A stretch of DNA of 64,000 nucleotides from Pseudomonas reinekei (GCF_001945365.1 NZ_MSTQ01000016.1:1-64000), one strand, 5' to 3'; shown: positions 40,741-50,076, numbered from the stretch's first letter. Numbers and translations are program-made. Notes: generated by a model not told the origin, from the letters alone.

Positions 40741-41802
40741 CTACCAGCGAAAACGCAGTTGCGGAGTCGGTGCCGGGGTTGGCGCTACGGCAGGTGCCGA
40801 ACCGTCCGCTGCAGGCTGAGCCGGAACCACGGGAGTTTCAGCGACCGGTGCCGCCGTCACCTCCTGCAATTTCGCCAGCGACAGTTGGGCACGCAATTGA
40901 TCGGTGCTGCCATTGACCCGATAGAGAATCCGGTCGCCGTCGACACTTTGCGGGCGCCCGTTAAAAGGCTCAAGCAAACGCCCCAGCGCCGCGTAACGCT
41001 CAAGGTTCATGCCCTGCACTTCCAGCAACTGCGGAGTCGAGGCCCCAGGCTTGGCGACATAGCGAGGCGCCAACCGCTCGTTGACCGCCAGCATCACCGC
41101 ATCCGCCACGGCAACCTGATCAGCCCCCTGAACGCTGCCCGCTTCCTTTTGATCGCCCAACCACAACCGCCACTTGGCTTGCCACTGCCCACCCTCTTCC
41201 CGGGCATGCACCGCGAGCAAGGCGTCGGCATTGTAACGTTCCGACGCACCACGCAGTGCGGCCGGATCAGCACTTTCCAGATTCGGCGCCGTGGCGACGA
41301 TCTGCTCGTTCAAATCGGCAAGAGGCAAGCGCAGCGGCAAGCCACGATGCTGCGCTGCCCGACGCAACGGCACGGCGCTGGCCTGACCGTCGCCCACCAG
41401 GCTTGAACCCTCCGTGGAATCGTTCAGCCACCAGCCGAGGATCGATGGCCGATTGGCGCCCCAGATGGCCAGCCCGGCGCGCCGCAATGCCTGCTCGGTG
41501 GAGGCCGGGTCAAAATCGACTTTCAGCACTTCCGGAGGCCCCGCATCAAACCCGTACTGGCTGATGATTTGCTGCGGGTCCTTACGAATCGCCGCCAGCC
41601 CCGGATTTTGCACCGCCTTGGGATCGCCGGTCAGGCGCAGCACCAGCGTATCCAGCGCGCGCTGGGTCGCTTGATCGCGCTCTTCCGGCGCCTGACCATT
41701 GACCGGCTCGCGCACCTGGTAGAGGCCTTTGACGGTTTCGGCATGACTGACCAGACTGAACAACGATAAACAGCCCACAAACAAGAATGTACAAAAACGC
41801 AT
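40741..41802 (-). CDS. DUF2066 domain-containing exported protein
   Basis: 353 residues from ATG 41802 with AGGA eight bases upstream. Signal peptide (FLFVGCLSLFSLVSHA) and mature start ETVKGLYQVREPVNGQ, followed by the DUF2066 pattern ERDQATQRALDTLVLRLTGD, QFGFDAG-like strand, RRAGLAIWGANRPSILGWW. The C-terminus is Pro/Ala-rich (PVVPAQPAADG...). Periplasmic, function unknown. It heads the leftward set DUF2066-permease-hda and is divergent from purM. Confidence 0.86.
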   Translation of the reverse strand: MRFCTFLFVGCLSLFSLVSHAETVKGLYQVREPVNGQAPEERDQATQRALDTLVLRLTGDPKAVQNPGLAAIRKDPQQIISQYGFDAGPPEVLKVDFDPASTEQALRRAGLAIWGANRPSILGWWLNDSTEGSSLVGDGQASAVPLRRAAQHRGLPLRLPLADLNEQIVATAPNLESADPAALRGASERYNADALLAVHAREEGGQWQAKWRLWLGDQKEAGSVQGADQVAVADAVMLAVNERLAPRYVAKPGASTPQLLEVQGMNLERYAALGRLLEPFNGRPQSVDGDRILYRVNGSTDQLRAQLSLAKLQEVTAAPVAETPVVPAQPAADGSAPAVAPTPAPTPQLRFRW

Positions 41803-42189
41803 GGAAGATTCCTGACGACAAGAGCGGCTGGAACAGACCGCATGAAGACGATCGAGCAAGGCTGTGACCATCGCCCGGCGCAAAACATTCACACGCTCTG
41901 GGTTAGTTTTTTCGCACTGTCATAACGATAGACGGTTAATGGCAATACCTTGCACAGGTCGGCAGGATGCCATCAACCCGGAAGAATTAAGGTTTTTTTA
42001 GGCTGATATGCTCCCTGCCGTCGGCCTGAGGATGGCCGCTGCCCTTCAAGCCTGATAAAATCGCGCGCCTTCGCAGACCGGCAACAGCCGGGCACTTTCG
42101 AAATACGCGTGAGGCAATCGCCCTCGTCGATTTCGGCGGCCCCGCTGGACTCGGTCGTTACCCCTGAATCCCCCCTAAAGGCCTGGATC

Positions 42190-43248
42190 ATGAGCAAGCA
42201 ACCCTCCCTGAGCTACAAGGACGCCGGTGTAGACATCGACGCCGGTGAAGCATTGGTCGAACGCATCAAGAGCGTCGCCAAGCGCACTGCGCGCCCGGAA
42301 GTCATGGGCGGCCTGGGCGGTTTCGGCGCCCTCTGCGAAATCCCGGCCGGCTACAAGCAGCCTGTGCTGGTTTCCGGTACTGACGGCGTCGGCACCAAGC
42401 TGCGCCTGGCACTGAACCTGAACAAGCACGACAGCATCGGCATCGACCTGGTCGCCATGTGCGTCAATGACCTGGTGGTTTGCGGCGCCGAGCCGCTGTT
42501 CTTCCTCGACTACTACGCCACCGGCAAACTGAACGTCGAAACCGCGACCCAGGTCGTCACCGGTATCGGTGCTGGTTGCGAACTGTCGGGTTGCTCCCTG
42601 GTTGGCGGCGAAACCGCTGAAATGCCCGGCATGTACGAAGGCGAAGACTACGACCTGGCCGGCTTCTGCGTCGGCGTCGTGGAAAAATCCGAAATCATCG
42701 ACGGTTCCAAAGTCGCTGCCGGCGATGCCCTGCTCGCCCTGCCGTCTTCCGGCCCGCACTCCAACGGTTACTCGCTGATCCGCAAGATCATCGAAGTGTC
42801 CGGTGCCGACATCGAAAACATCCAGCTTGATGGCAAACCGCTGACCGACCTGCTGATGGCCCCGACCCGTATCTACGTCAAGCCACTGCTCAAGCTGATC
42901 AAGGAAACCGGCGCTGTCAAAGCGATGGCCCACATCACCGGTGGCGGCCTGCTGGACAACATCCCGCGCGTTCTGCCAAAAGGCGCTCAGGCGGTGGTTG
43001 ACGTGGCGAGCTGGACCCGCCCGGCGGTGTTCGACTGGCTGCAAGAGAAAGGCAACGTCGACGAGAACGAAATGCACCGCGTGCTGAACTGCGGCGTGGG
43101 CATGGTTATCTGCGTGGCTCAAGAGCACGTCGAAACCGCCCTGAACGTTCTTCGCGAAGCTGGCGAGCAGCCATGGGTCATCGGCCAGATCTCCACCGCT
43201 GCCGAAGGCGCGGCTCAGGTTGAACTGAAGAACCTCAAGGCCCATTGA
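42190..43248 (+). CDS. purM: Phosphoribosylformylglycinamidine cyclo-ligase
   Basis: 352 residues from ATG 42190 (MSKQPSLSYKDAGVDID), the conserved PurM start. Marks: SGTDGVGTKLRLAL, GIDLVAMCVNDLVVCGAEPLFFLDYYATG, GGETAEMPGMY, SSGPHSNGYSLIRKI and HITGGGLLDNIPRV. It is the AIR synthetase, closing the imidazole ring in step 5 of purine synthesis with ATP. Its stop and the purN start overlap as TGATG, coupling the two. Confidence 0.97.
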   Translation: MSKQPSLSYKDAGVDIDAGEALVERIKSVAKRTARPEVMGGLGGFGALCEIPAGYKQPVLVSGTDGVGTKLRLALNLNKHDSIGIDLVAMCVNDLVVCGAEPLFFLDYYATGKLNVETATQVVTGIGAGCELSGCSLVGGETAEMPGMYEGEDYDLAGFCVGVVEKSEIIDGSKVAAGDALLALPSSGPHSNGYSLIRKIIEVSGADIENIQLDGKPLTDLLMAPTRIYVKPLLKLIKETGAVKAMAHITGGGLLDNIPRVLPKGAQAVVDVASWTRPAVFDWLQEKGNVDENEMHRVLNCGVGMVICVAQEHVETALNVLREAGEQPWVIGQISTAAEGAAQVELKNLKAH

Positions 43249-43898
43249 TGTCCCAGACCTGTGACGTGGTGGTGCTGTTGTCCGGCACCGGCAGTAACTT
43301 GCAGGCCTTGATCGACAGCACGCGGACCGGCGACAGCCCGGTCCGCATTGCTGCGGTGATTTCCAACCGCGCCGACGCCTACGGCCTGCAACGCGCCAGT
43401 GATGCAGGTATCGCCACCCGCTCGCTGGATCACAAGGCTTTCGAAGGTCGTGAGGCCTTCGATGCCGCGTTGATCGAACTGATCGACGCCTTCAACCCCA
43501 AACTCGTGGTACTGGCCGGCTTCATGCGTATTCTCAGCGCTGACTTCGTGCGTCACTACCAGGGTCGCCTGCTCAATATCCATCCCTCGCTGCTACCCAA
43601 ATACAAAGGGTTACACACTCATCAGCGCGCGCTGGAGGCCGGCGACACCGAACACGGCTGCTCCGTGCACTTCGTCACCGAGGAACTCGATGGCGGACCA
43701 CTGGTCGTACAGGCAGTAATACCGGTAGAGTTGCATGACTCGCCGCAAAGTCTGGCGCAGCGAGTCCATGCTCAGGAACACTTGATCTACCCGATGGCCG
43801 TACGCTGGTTTGCCGAAGGCCGGTTGTCACTCAGTGATCAAGGTGCCTTACTGGATGGACAGTTACTCGCGGCCAGCGGCCACTTGATTCGAACCTAG
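43248..43898 (+). CDS. purN: Phosphoribosylglycinamide formyltransferase
   Basis: 216 residues. ATG 43248 overlaps the purM stop by one base. Marks: VVLLSGTGSNLQALID, ISNRADAYGLQRA, LAGFMRILSADFV, LLNIHPSLLPKYKGLHTHQRAL (catalytic Asn/His) and EELDGGPLVVQAVIPV with the catalytic Asp. It formylates GAR with 10-formyl-THF in purine synthesis step 3. The DUF3108 gene follows after eight bases. Confidence 0.97.
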   Translation: MSQTCDVVVLLSGTGSNLQALIDSTRTGDSPVRIAAVISNRADAYGLQRASDAGIATRSLDHKAFEGREAFDAALIELIDAFNPKLVVLAGFMRILSADFVRHYQGRLLNIHPSLLPKYKGLHTHQRALEAGDTEHGCSVHFVTEELDGGPLVVQAVIPVELHDSPQSLAQRVHAQEHLIYPMAVRWFAEGRLSLSDQGALLDGQLLAASGHLIRT

Positions 43899-43906
43899 GA
43901 GATTTT

Positions 43907-44620
43907 ATGCGTCGCGCCCTGCTCTTCGCTTGCGCTCTGCTTGCCTTGCCATTCGCGCAGGCCGCAGACCTTCAGCCCTTCTCCGCCAGCTACACCGCCG
44001 ACTGGAAGCAGTTGCCCATGAGCGGTACCGCCGAACGCAGCCTGACCAAGGAAGCCAACGGCATCTGGAAGCTCAACTTCAAGGCGTCGATGATGATCGC
44101 CAGCCTGTCCGAAGAAAGCACCCTGACCGTCGACAAGGACACCCTGCTGCCACAGTCCTATCACTTCGAACGCGGTGGCCTGGGCAAAGCCAAGAAAGCC
44201 GACCTGGACTTCGACTGGACGGCCAAAAAGGTCACCGGCACCGATCGTGGTGACGCGGTCAATATTCCGCTGAACCGCGGCATGCTCGACAAATCCACCT
44301 ATCAACTGGCGCTGCAACACGACGTGGCTGCCGGCAAAAAGAGCATGAGCTATCAGGTTGTCGATGATGGCGAAGTCGATACTTATGACTTCCGCGTGCT
44401 CGGTTCCGAAAAAGTCGACACCAAGGCTGGCCAGATCGATGCGATCAAGGTCGAGCGCGTGCGCGACCCGACACAAAGCAAGCGCATCACCGTGCTGTGG
44501 TTCGCCAAGGATTGGGATTACCTGCTGGTCCGCCTGCAACAGGTCGAAACCGACGGCAAGGAGTACAACATCATGCTCCTGGACGGCACCGTCAACGGCA
44601 AGGCTGTCAAAGGCAGCTGA
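43907..44620 (+). CDS. DUF3108 exported protein
   Basis: 237 residues. Signal peptide (LFACALLALPFAQA) and mature start ADLQPFSASYTADWKQL, followed by a beta-rich DUF3108 domain (GTAERSLTKEANGIWKLNF, DFDWTAKKVTGTDRG, VLWFAKDWDYLLVRLQQVE). Periplasmic, with a lipocalin-like antiparallel pattern; function unknown. It is cotranscribed behind purMN in pseudomonads and followed here by a strong terminator, which makes it the last gene of that operon. Confidence 0.88.
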   Translation: MRRALLFACALLALPFAQAADLQPFSASYTADWKQLPMSGTAERSLTKEANGIWKLNFKASMMIASLSEESTLTVDKDTLLPQSYHFERGGLGKAKKADLDFDWTAKKVTGTDRGDAVNIPLNRGMLDKSTYQLALQHDVAAGKKSMSYQVVDDGEVDTYDFRVLGSEKVDTKAGQIDAIKVERVRDPTQSKRITVLWFAKDWDYLLVRLQQVETDGKEYNIMLLDGTVNGKAVKGS

Positions 44621-44638
44621 TCCGCATCGACATGAAGA

Positions 44639-44663
44639 AGCCCCGCATTGCGGGGTTTTTTTT
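44639..44663 (+). terminator. Rho-independent terminator
   Basis: CCCCGC-ATT-GCGGGG followed by eight T, closing the purM-purN-DUF3108 operon. Confidence 0.92.
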
Positions 44664-44761
44664 GAATGCTAAAAATCAGGAACGCTCGCCCGGTACAAAG
44701 CTCTATACCTTCAAGGTCTTTTTTGATCGAATGCCTTTTCCTGTCGCTTGCGAGGTTTTCC

Positions 44762-45178
44762 ATGACTGTCACCGTCAATACCGTTTCTGCCGAAGGTTTT
44801 CGCCACAGCGTCCAGATCGATGAGCACGAACTGTTCGCCGACGTGCCCGTCACGGCTGGCGGCGAAGGCTCGGCCCCGGAACCCCACGACTATTTCGACG
44901 CAGCACTGGGCGCCTGCAAGGCCCTGACCCTGAAGCTCTACGCAAAGAAAAAAGACATCCCGCTCACGGGTGTCGGCGTGGAGGTCAAGCGCGACAACAG
45001 CCAGGAACAGAAGGGCAAGTACGCACTGCACGTCAAACTGACACTCAAGGGCGTGCTCACCGACGCTCAGCGCGAAGAGCTGCACCGCGTCGCCGATCGC
45101 TGCCCGATCCACAAGTTGATGACCACCAGCGAAGTCAGCATCGAAACCCATCTGTCTGAAGGCGCGTTCAGCCAATAG
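44762..45178 (+). CDS. OsmC family protein
   Basis: 138 residues from ATG 44762 (GAGG six bases upstream). The OsmC/Ohr fold is indicated by FRHSVQIDEHELFADVPV, EPHDYFDAALGACKALTLKLYA (first redox Cys) and VADRCPIHKLMT (second Cys). OsmC proteins reduce organic hydroperoxides through this Cys pair. The short form here belongs to the general OsmC group rather than Ohr. Single gene between the purMN terminator and pirin. Confidence 0.9.
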   Translation: MTVTVNTVSAEGFRHSVQIDEHELFADVPVTAGGEGSAPEPHDYFDAALGACKALTLKLYAKKKDIPLTGVGVEVKRDNSQEQKGKYALHVKLTLKGVLTDAQREELHRVADRCPIHKLMTTSEVSIETHLSEGAFSQ

Positions 45179-45240
45179 CGGCAACGGCTGCGCAAGCGGG
45201 TTATGCTCCAACGCATTACCCGCTCAGCCTGGAATGCACC

Positions 45241-46101
45241 ATGAACACTCCGCTCGTGATCCGCCCCCGCGCCGAAGATGTCGAAGGCCAGCCGATTCTT
45301 CGCCCGTTGCCGTCAGCCAAATGCCGTAATGTCGGGCCCTTCGTGTTTTTCGACCACATGCTCGAAACCGAGTATCCGGCAGGCAAAGGCATGAACATCC
45401 GACAGCACCCGCACATTGGGCTGTCAACCCTCACCTATTTGTTCGACGGGCAGATCCAGCACAAGGACAGCCTCGGTTCCGATCAGGTGGTCAATGCTGG
45501 CGATGTCAGCTGGATGACTGCCGGCAGCGCCATCGCCCACGTTGAACGCACGCCACAACCGCTATGGGACCAACGTTTCAGGATGCACGGTTTGCAAATC
45601 TGGCTGGCGTCCCCGAAAGATCACGAACAAGGCCCAGGGCATTACAGCCATCACCCGGCGGCCACGCTCCCGGTCAGCGACAACCTTGGGGTGAAGATCC
45701 GCATGATTGCCGGGTCAGGCTTTTGTCTGGAATCGCCGGTGCCGGTGCTCTCGCCCACGCTGTATGCCGAACTGCACCTGCAAACGGCGACGACGCTGCT
45801 GATTCCCACCGAGCACGAAGAGCGTGCGCTGTATGTGTTAAGCGGTGAGGTGCAACTGGATGGCGAATCGATAGAGCCGCATTCGTTGGTAGTGCTGCCT
45901 GCCGGAGAGGAAATGACCCTGTCCGCTGACAGTGACACGCATGCGGTGCTGTTGGGTGGCGCACCACTGGACGGGCCGCGGCGGATCAACTGGAATTTTG
46001 TCGCGAGCGATCCGGCGGCTATCGATGAAGCACGCCGGCGCTGGGCGGTCGGGGATTGGCCTACGGTGCCCGGGGAAGTCGAGCGGATCGAATTGCCTTA
46101 G
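45241..46101 (+). CDS. Pirin family protein
   Basis: 286 residues, bicupin. Pirin marks: GPFVFFDHMLETEYPAG, RQHPHIGLSTLTYLFDG (iron-binding His residues), QIQHKDSLGSDQVVNAGDVSWMTAGSAIAH and the LQIWLASPKDHEQ turn at the domain joint. Bacterial pirins are iron proteins, some with quercetinase activity and others regulating pyruvate dehydrogenase. Role here unknown. It ends next to a REPIN. Confidence 0.92.
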   Translation: MNTPLVIRPRAEDVEGQPILRPLPSAKCRNVGPFVFFDHMLETEYPAGKGMNIRQHPHIGLSTLTYLFDGQIQHKDSLGSDQVVNAGDVSWMTAGSAIAHVERTPQPLWDQRFRMHGLQIWLASPKDHEQGPGHYSHHPAATLPVSDNLGVKIRMIAGSGFCLESPVPVLSPTLYAELHLQTATTLLIPTEHEERALYVLSGEVQLDGESIEPHSLVVLPAGEEMTLSADSDTHAVLLGGAPLDGPRRINWNFVASDPAAIDEARRRWAVGDWPTVPGEVERIELP

Positions 46102-46120
46102 CTTTTCCATAGATTGTCAG

Positions 46121-46221
46121 CCCGCCTTCGCGGGCAGGTCCGCTCCCACAGTGAGGGATGTGATCACAGGTTTTGTGTACACCACCGAACCCTGTGGGAG
46201 CGGGCTTGCCCGCGAAGAGGC
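46121..46221. repeat. REPIN
   Basis: Inverted REP copies at about 46121-46150 (GCCTTCGCGGGC...CGCTCCCACA) and 46190-46221 (CCCTGTGGGAGCGGGCTTGCCCGCG), between the convergent pirin and dienelactone hydrolase genes. Confidence 0.88.
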
Positions 46222-46247
46222 CGGCGCTGACACCGGCCAAATCACTC

Positions 46248-46976
46248 TTAACCCTTGAACACTTCATCCAGCAGGTTATGCATCGACGTGAACGCCCGTG
46301 CGGCAATTTTCGCGTCATACATCATCATTCCCGGCACATTCGCATGCGGATCGGTGAACGAGTGGAACGCCCCGCCGTAGCTCAGTAGCTGCCAATCCAC
46401 ACCGGCCGCGTTCATTTCATCTTCGAACGCTGGCAATTGCTCTTTCGGCACCAATGGATCGGACGCGCCGTGCAGTACCAGCACCTTGCCCTTGATGTTC
46501 TTCGCATCGGCCGGATTCGGTGTGTCCAGCGTACCGTGGAACGATATCGCTGCCTTTACCGGTGCGCCGGTACGGGCAAACTCCAGGGCACAGCAACCAC
46601 CGAAGCAGAAACCGTAGGTCGCCAGCTTCGAGGTATCGACCGCCGCGTCACCCTGGCTAAGCAACTGCTCGAACGCCACCTGCATGCGTTTGCGCAGCAG
46701 TGGACGGTCATTCTTCAACGGCATCATCGCCGCGCCCGCCTCGTCGTTGTTCTGCGGACGAATCGATTGCCCATAAAGGTCCGCGATCAACACCACGTAG
46801 CCTTTGGCTGCCACCGACCTGGCGATTTCCTCGGCCCCGGCGCTGACGCCCATCCAGTTCGGCGCCATCAACAGACCCGGAAGCGGGCCTTTGTGATCGG
46901 CGTCGAACGCCAGGCGGCTTTCATAGGATTGGCCATCAATCTGATAGGCCACGGAACGCACAGTGATTTGGCTCAT
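46248..46976 (-). CDS. Dienelactone hydrolase family protein
   Basis: 242 residues from ATG 46976 (GGAG seven bases upstream). Alpha/beta hydrolase with the DLH set: GFCFGGCCALEFART (nucleophile Cys), VLVLHGASDPLVPKEQ (Asp) and GAFHSFTDP (His). Classical DLH opens dienelactones in chlorocatechol breakdown, but chromosomal paralogues like this one have no aromatic-degradation genes nearby, so the substrate is open. It lies downstream of htpG behind that gene's terminator. Confidence 0.9.
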   Translation of the reverse strand: MSQITVRSVAYQIDGQSYESRLAFDADHKGPLPGLLMAPNWMGVSAGAEEIARSVAAKGYVVLIADLYGQSIRPQNNDEAGAAMMPLKNDRPLLRKRMQVAFEQLLSQGDAAVDTSKLATYGFCFGGCCALEFARTGAPVKAAISFHGTLDTPNPADAKNIKGKVLVLHGASDPLVPKEQLPAFEDEMNAAGVDWQLLSYGGAFHSFTDPHANVPGMMMYDAKIAARAFTSMHNLLDEVFKG

Positions 46977-47007
46977 TTCTGACTCCTGATTAGTGAACAC
47001 CAGAATG

Positions 47008-47034
47008 AAAAAACCCGCCGAAGCGGGTTTTTCT
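47008..47034 (-). terminator. Rho-independent terminator of htpG
   Basis: AAAACCCGC-CGAA-GCGGGTTTT hairpin ten bases after the htpG stop, with a run of T on the minus strand. Confidence 0.88.
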
Positions 47035-47043
47035 GCAACACAG

Positions 47044-48948
47044 TTAAGCCGATAACTCGACCAACAACTTGTTCAGACGACGCACATACGCCGCTGGATC
47101 TTTCAAGCTGTCGCCAGCCGCCAGGGCTGCCTGATCGAAGAGGATATGCGACAGGTCGCCGAAGCGTTCGTCGCTCTGCTCGTTGTCGAGCTTCTCGATC
47201 AGCGGGTGAGCCGGGTTGAATTCGAAGATCGGCTTCGAATCCGGAACCTTCTGACCGCTGGCTTCGAGGATCTGACGCATTTGCAGACCCAGATCCTGCT
47301 CGCCGATGGCCAGAATCGCCGGGGAATCAGTCAGGCGGTGGGATACTCGTACTTCAGCGACGGATTCACCCAGCGCCGTTTTCAGACGCTCAACCAGACC
47401 TTCTTTGGACTTGGCGACTTCTTCCGCGGCCTTCTTGTCCTCTTCCGAGTCCAGGTTGCCGAGGTCGAGGTCACCTCGCGCCACGTCGACAAAGCTCTTG
47501 CCGTCGAAGTCGTTGAGGTAGCTCATCAGCCACTCGTCGATGCGGTCGGTCAGCAGCAGCACTTCGATGCCTTTCTTGCGGAAGACTTCCAGGTGCGGGC
47601 TGTTTTTGACTTGTGCGTAGGTTTCGCCGGTGAGGTAATAAATCTTGTCCTGACCTTCCTTGGCACGTGCCAGGTACTCGGCCAGGCCAACAACCTGCTC
47701 GCCGTCGTCGCCATTGGTCGATGCAAAACGCAGCAGACCAGCGATTTTCTCTTTGTTGGCGAAATCTTCAGCCGGGCCTTCTTTCATGACCTGGCCGAAG
47801 TTTTTCCAGAAGCCCTTGTATTGCTCAGGCTCGTTCTTCGCCAGTTTTTCCAGCATGTCCAGAACGCGCTTGGTCAGTGCCGACTTCATGGAATCGATGA
47901 TCGGGTCCTTCTGCAGGATTTCCCGCGACACGTTCAGCGACAGGTCGTTGGAGTCGACCACGCCTTTGATAAAGCGCAGGTACAGCGGCAGGAACGATTC
48001 GGCCTGGTCCATGACGAACACACGCTGCACGTAGAGCTTCAGGCCTTTCGGCGCTTCACGCTGGTACAGGTCGAACGGAGCACGGGCCGGTACGTACAGC
48101 AGCGAGCTGTATTCCAGCTTGCCTTCGACCTTGTTGTGGCTCCAGCTCAGCGGGTTTTCGAAGTCATGAGCGATGTGCTTGTAGAACTCCTGATATTCCT
48201 CGTCCTTGATCTCGGTACGCGGACGGGTCCACAGGGCACTGGCGCGGTTGACGGTTTCCCATTCAACAGCCGGTTGCTCTTCGCCCTCGGCGGCTGCCAC
48301 TTCTTTCGGCAGCTCGATCGGCAAAGCGATGTGATCGGAGTATTTTTTGATGATGTTGCGCAGACGCCAGCCATCGGCGAACTCGTCTTCACCGGATTTG
48401 AGGTGCAGGACGATGCGAGTACCGCGCTCGGCTTTATCAATCGTTGCAACTTCGAAATCGCCCTCGCCCTTGGACGACCAATGCACGCCTTCGCTGGCGG
48501 CGCTGCCGGCACGACGGCTGTACACGTCGACTTTGTCAGCGACGATGAATGCGGAGTAGAAACCAACACCAAACTGACCGATCAGGTGCGAGTCCTTTTT
48601 CTGATCGCCGGTCAGGTGCTTCATGAAATCGGCGGTGCCGGACTTGGCGATGGTGCCCAGGTGCGTGATCGCATCCTCGCGGCTCATGCCAATGCCGTTG
48701 TCTTCGAGGGTGACGGTCTTGGCGTCCTTGTCGAAGCTCACACGGATTTTCAGTTCGGCGCCACCTTCCAGCAGTTCTGGCTTGGACAGCGCTTCGAAAC
48801 GTAGTTTGTCTACAGCGTCAGAGGCGTTCGAGATCAGTTCGCGAAGGAAAATTTCCTTGTTGGAATACAGCGAATGGATCATGAGGTGCAGCAGTTGCTT
48901 CACCTCGGTCTGGAAGCCCAGGGTTTCCTTTTGAGTTTCCACACTCAT
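47044..48948 (-). CDS. htpG: Molecular chaperone HtpG (Hsp90)
   Basis: 634 residues from ATG 48948 (MSVETQKETLGFQTEV), the usual pseudomonad start; an ATG six bases upstream is also in frame. GHKL ATPase: HSLYSNKEIFLRELISNASD, LEDNGIGMSREDAI, IGQFGVGFYSAFIVADKV and GTRIVLHLK; middle domain with LKLYVQRVFVMDQ and SLNVSREILQ; C-terminal dimerisation domain. Cytosolic ATP-driven chaperone. A sigma-32-type promoter lies in the 3' end of the upstream thioesterase gene. Confidence 0.97.
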   Translation of the reverse strand: MSVETQKETLGFQTEVKQLLHLMIHSLYSNKEIFLRELISNASDAVDKLRFEALSKPELLEGGAELKIRVSFDKDAKTVTLEDNGIGMSREDAITHLGTIAKSGTADFMKHLTGDQKKDSHLIGQFGVGFYSAFIVADKVDVYSRRAGSAASEGVHWSSKGEGDFEVATIDKAERGTRIVLHLKSGEDEFADGWRLRNIIKKYSDHIALPIELPKEVAAAEGEEQPAVEWETVNRASALWTRPRTEIKDEEYQEFYKHIAHDFENPLSWSHNKVEGKLEYSSLLYVPARAPFDLYQREAPKGLKLYVQRVFVMDQAESFLPLYLRFIKGVVDSNDLSLNVSREILQKDPIIDSMKSALTKRVLDMLEKLAKNEPEQYKGFWKNFGQVMKEGPAEDFANKEKIAGLLRFASTNGDDGEQVVGLAEYLARAKEGQDKIYYLTGETYAQVKNSPHLEVFRKKGIEVLLLTDRIDEWLMSYLNDFDGKSFVDVARGDLDLGNLDSEEDKKAAEEVAKSKEGLVERLKTALGESVAEVRVSHRLTDSPAILAIGEQDLGLQMRQILEASGQKVPDSKPIFEFNPAHPLIEKLDNEQSDERFGDLSHILFDQAALAAGDSLKDPAAYVRRLNKLLVELSA

Positions 48949-49015
48949 GGTCATCAAACTCCAATCAGATGGCATTGGCCGCGACCTTGAGCGGTCAGCG
49001 GCGGGTTGTCATCAG

Positions 49016-49043
49016 AGTTGGGGGCTCAGTTCAGGATTTCAAG
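49016..49043 (-). promoter_or_regulatory. Sigma-32 (RpoH)-like promoter of htpG
   Basis: CTTGAAA (49037-49043), 13 bases, CCCCAACT (49016-49023) on the minus strand, against consensus CTTGAAA-N11-16-CCCCATNT. The -35 overlaps the last codons and stop of the thioesterase gene. Heat-shock control of htpG is established in other proteobacteria. Confidence 0.75.
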
Positions 49044-49480
49044 GGCTCCTCGAGTTTGAAATGTGCTCGGGCCGTAGCGATGGGCTCGCCTTCGGTGGTT
49101 TGCCAGGCGGTAATCGCCACGTTGGCCACCCGACGCCCCTGCCGACAAACCTGGCAACGAGCCCAGGTATCGCGGAACTGCCCGGCGCGCAGGTAATCGA
49201 GGGAGAAGTCGATGATCTTCGGTACACCCGGCGAGCCGGTAGCAATCAACAGGTGCAGTGCAGCAGACAGCTCCATGAAACCGGCAATCACGCCGCCATG
49301 GATGGCTGGCAATAAAGGATTGCCAATGTTGTCCTTGTTGGCCGGCAGACGAAACAGCAATTCATCCCCCACCCGTGAACACTCGACACCGATCAGCCCG
49401 GCATAAGGAATGAGTTGCAGCAACGGCGCATAGTCGCCTTTCTGGTGAGCGTCTTGAAGCTGTCGTTTGAAATCACTCAT
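49031..49480 (-). CDS. PaaI-family hotdog thioesterase
   Basis: 149 residues from ATG 49480, overlapping the stop of the neighbouring paralogue by ATGA. Hotdog fold: NPLLPAIHGGVIAGFMELSAAL, with the HGG turn and the downstream acidic residue at the active site, and KIIDFSLDYLRAGQFRDTW. PaaI-type enzymes hydrolyse acyl-CoA thioesters; substrate unknown. Paired with the gene at 49477-49953, possibly forming a heteromer. Confidence 0.87.
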   Translation of the reverse strand: MSDFKRQLQDAHQKGDYAPLLQLIPYAGLIGVECSRVGDELLFRLPANKDNIGNPLLPAIHGGVIAGFMELSAALHLLIATGSPGVPKIIDFSLDYLRAGQFRDTWARCQVCRQGRRVANVAITAWQTTEGEPIATARAHFKLEEPLKS

Positions 49481-49953
49481 TGCCCCGCTCCCTTGATCAC
49501 GCCACCAAAGTTTTGGGTGCCCTTGATGGCCTTGCCCATGCGCATGAAAGTGCCCACCACATGGGCGATGGGCTGTTCGGGATCGTCCTGATAGGCAAAG
49601 CCGCGGGCGAAAATCACATCGGTGGTGACCCGGTAGCACTGGGCGAAGCCGTAGACATCTTTATGCGGCTCGGCGGCATGCATGTAATCGATGCGCAGAT
49701 CGAGGGTTGGGCAGACTTCGAACTCGGGCAGCACGCAGAGCGTAGACATGCCGCATGCCGTGTCCATCAGCGATGTCAGGGCACCGCCGTGAATGACGCC
49801 TGTCTGCGGGTTGCCGACGATCTGCGGGCCGTAGGGCAGCACCACCGTGAGCCCCTCGGTACTGGCGCTGTGAACTCGCAAGCCGAGTACCTGACAATGC
49901 CTCAGCGCCGATAGAAATCGCGTCGCACGCTCAAAAACGGGGTTTTCGGCCAT
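49477..49953 (-). CDS. PaaI-family hotdog thioesterase, paralogue
   Basis: 158 residues. NPQTGVIHGGALTSLMDTACGM carries the HGG turn and active-site Asp, followed by PTLDLRIDYMHAAEPHKDVY and the hotdog strand VIFARGFAYQDDPEQPIAH. Acyl-CoA thioesterase of the PaaI group. Only ~20-30% of positions look shared with the coupled second copy, so the two may act together as an asymmetric pair. First gene of the two. Confidence 0.87.
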   Translation of the reverse strand: MAENPVFERATRFLSALRHCQVLGLRVHSASTEGLTVVLPYGPQIVGNPQTGVIHGGALTSLMDTACGMSTLCVLPEFEVCPTLDLRIDYMHAAEPHKDVYGFAQCYRVTTDVIFARGFAYQDDPEQPIAHVVGTFMRMGKAIKGTQNFGGVIKGAGQ

Positions 49954-50048
49954 TTGATAAAAACTCTTGTTTAATAGTCAGACAGTGCAGTAGCGGAACG
50001 GGCAAAAGTTCCGCGTTAGAACAAACTTATATATCTGAAGAATTTGAG

Positions 50049-50076
50049 GAACTTAACCCTGACGCCCGGGCTCTTA
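50049..50076 (+). promoter_or_regulatory. AlgU/RpoE-like promoter
   Basis: GAACTT (50049-50054), 17 bases, TCTTA (50072-50076), close to the AlgU consensus GAACTT-N16/17-TCTGA, about 40 bases before the ATG of a small lipoprotein. Envelope-stress control is inferred. Confidence 0.55.

Noticed and set aside
47146..48804. Long open frame opposite htpG
   Set aside because: Antisense shadow of htpG; composition is His/Gln/Val-rich as expected of reverse-complement translation.
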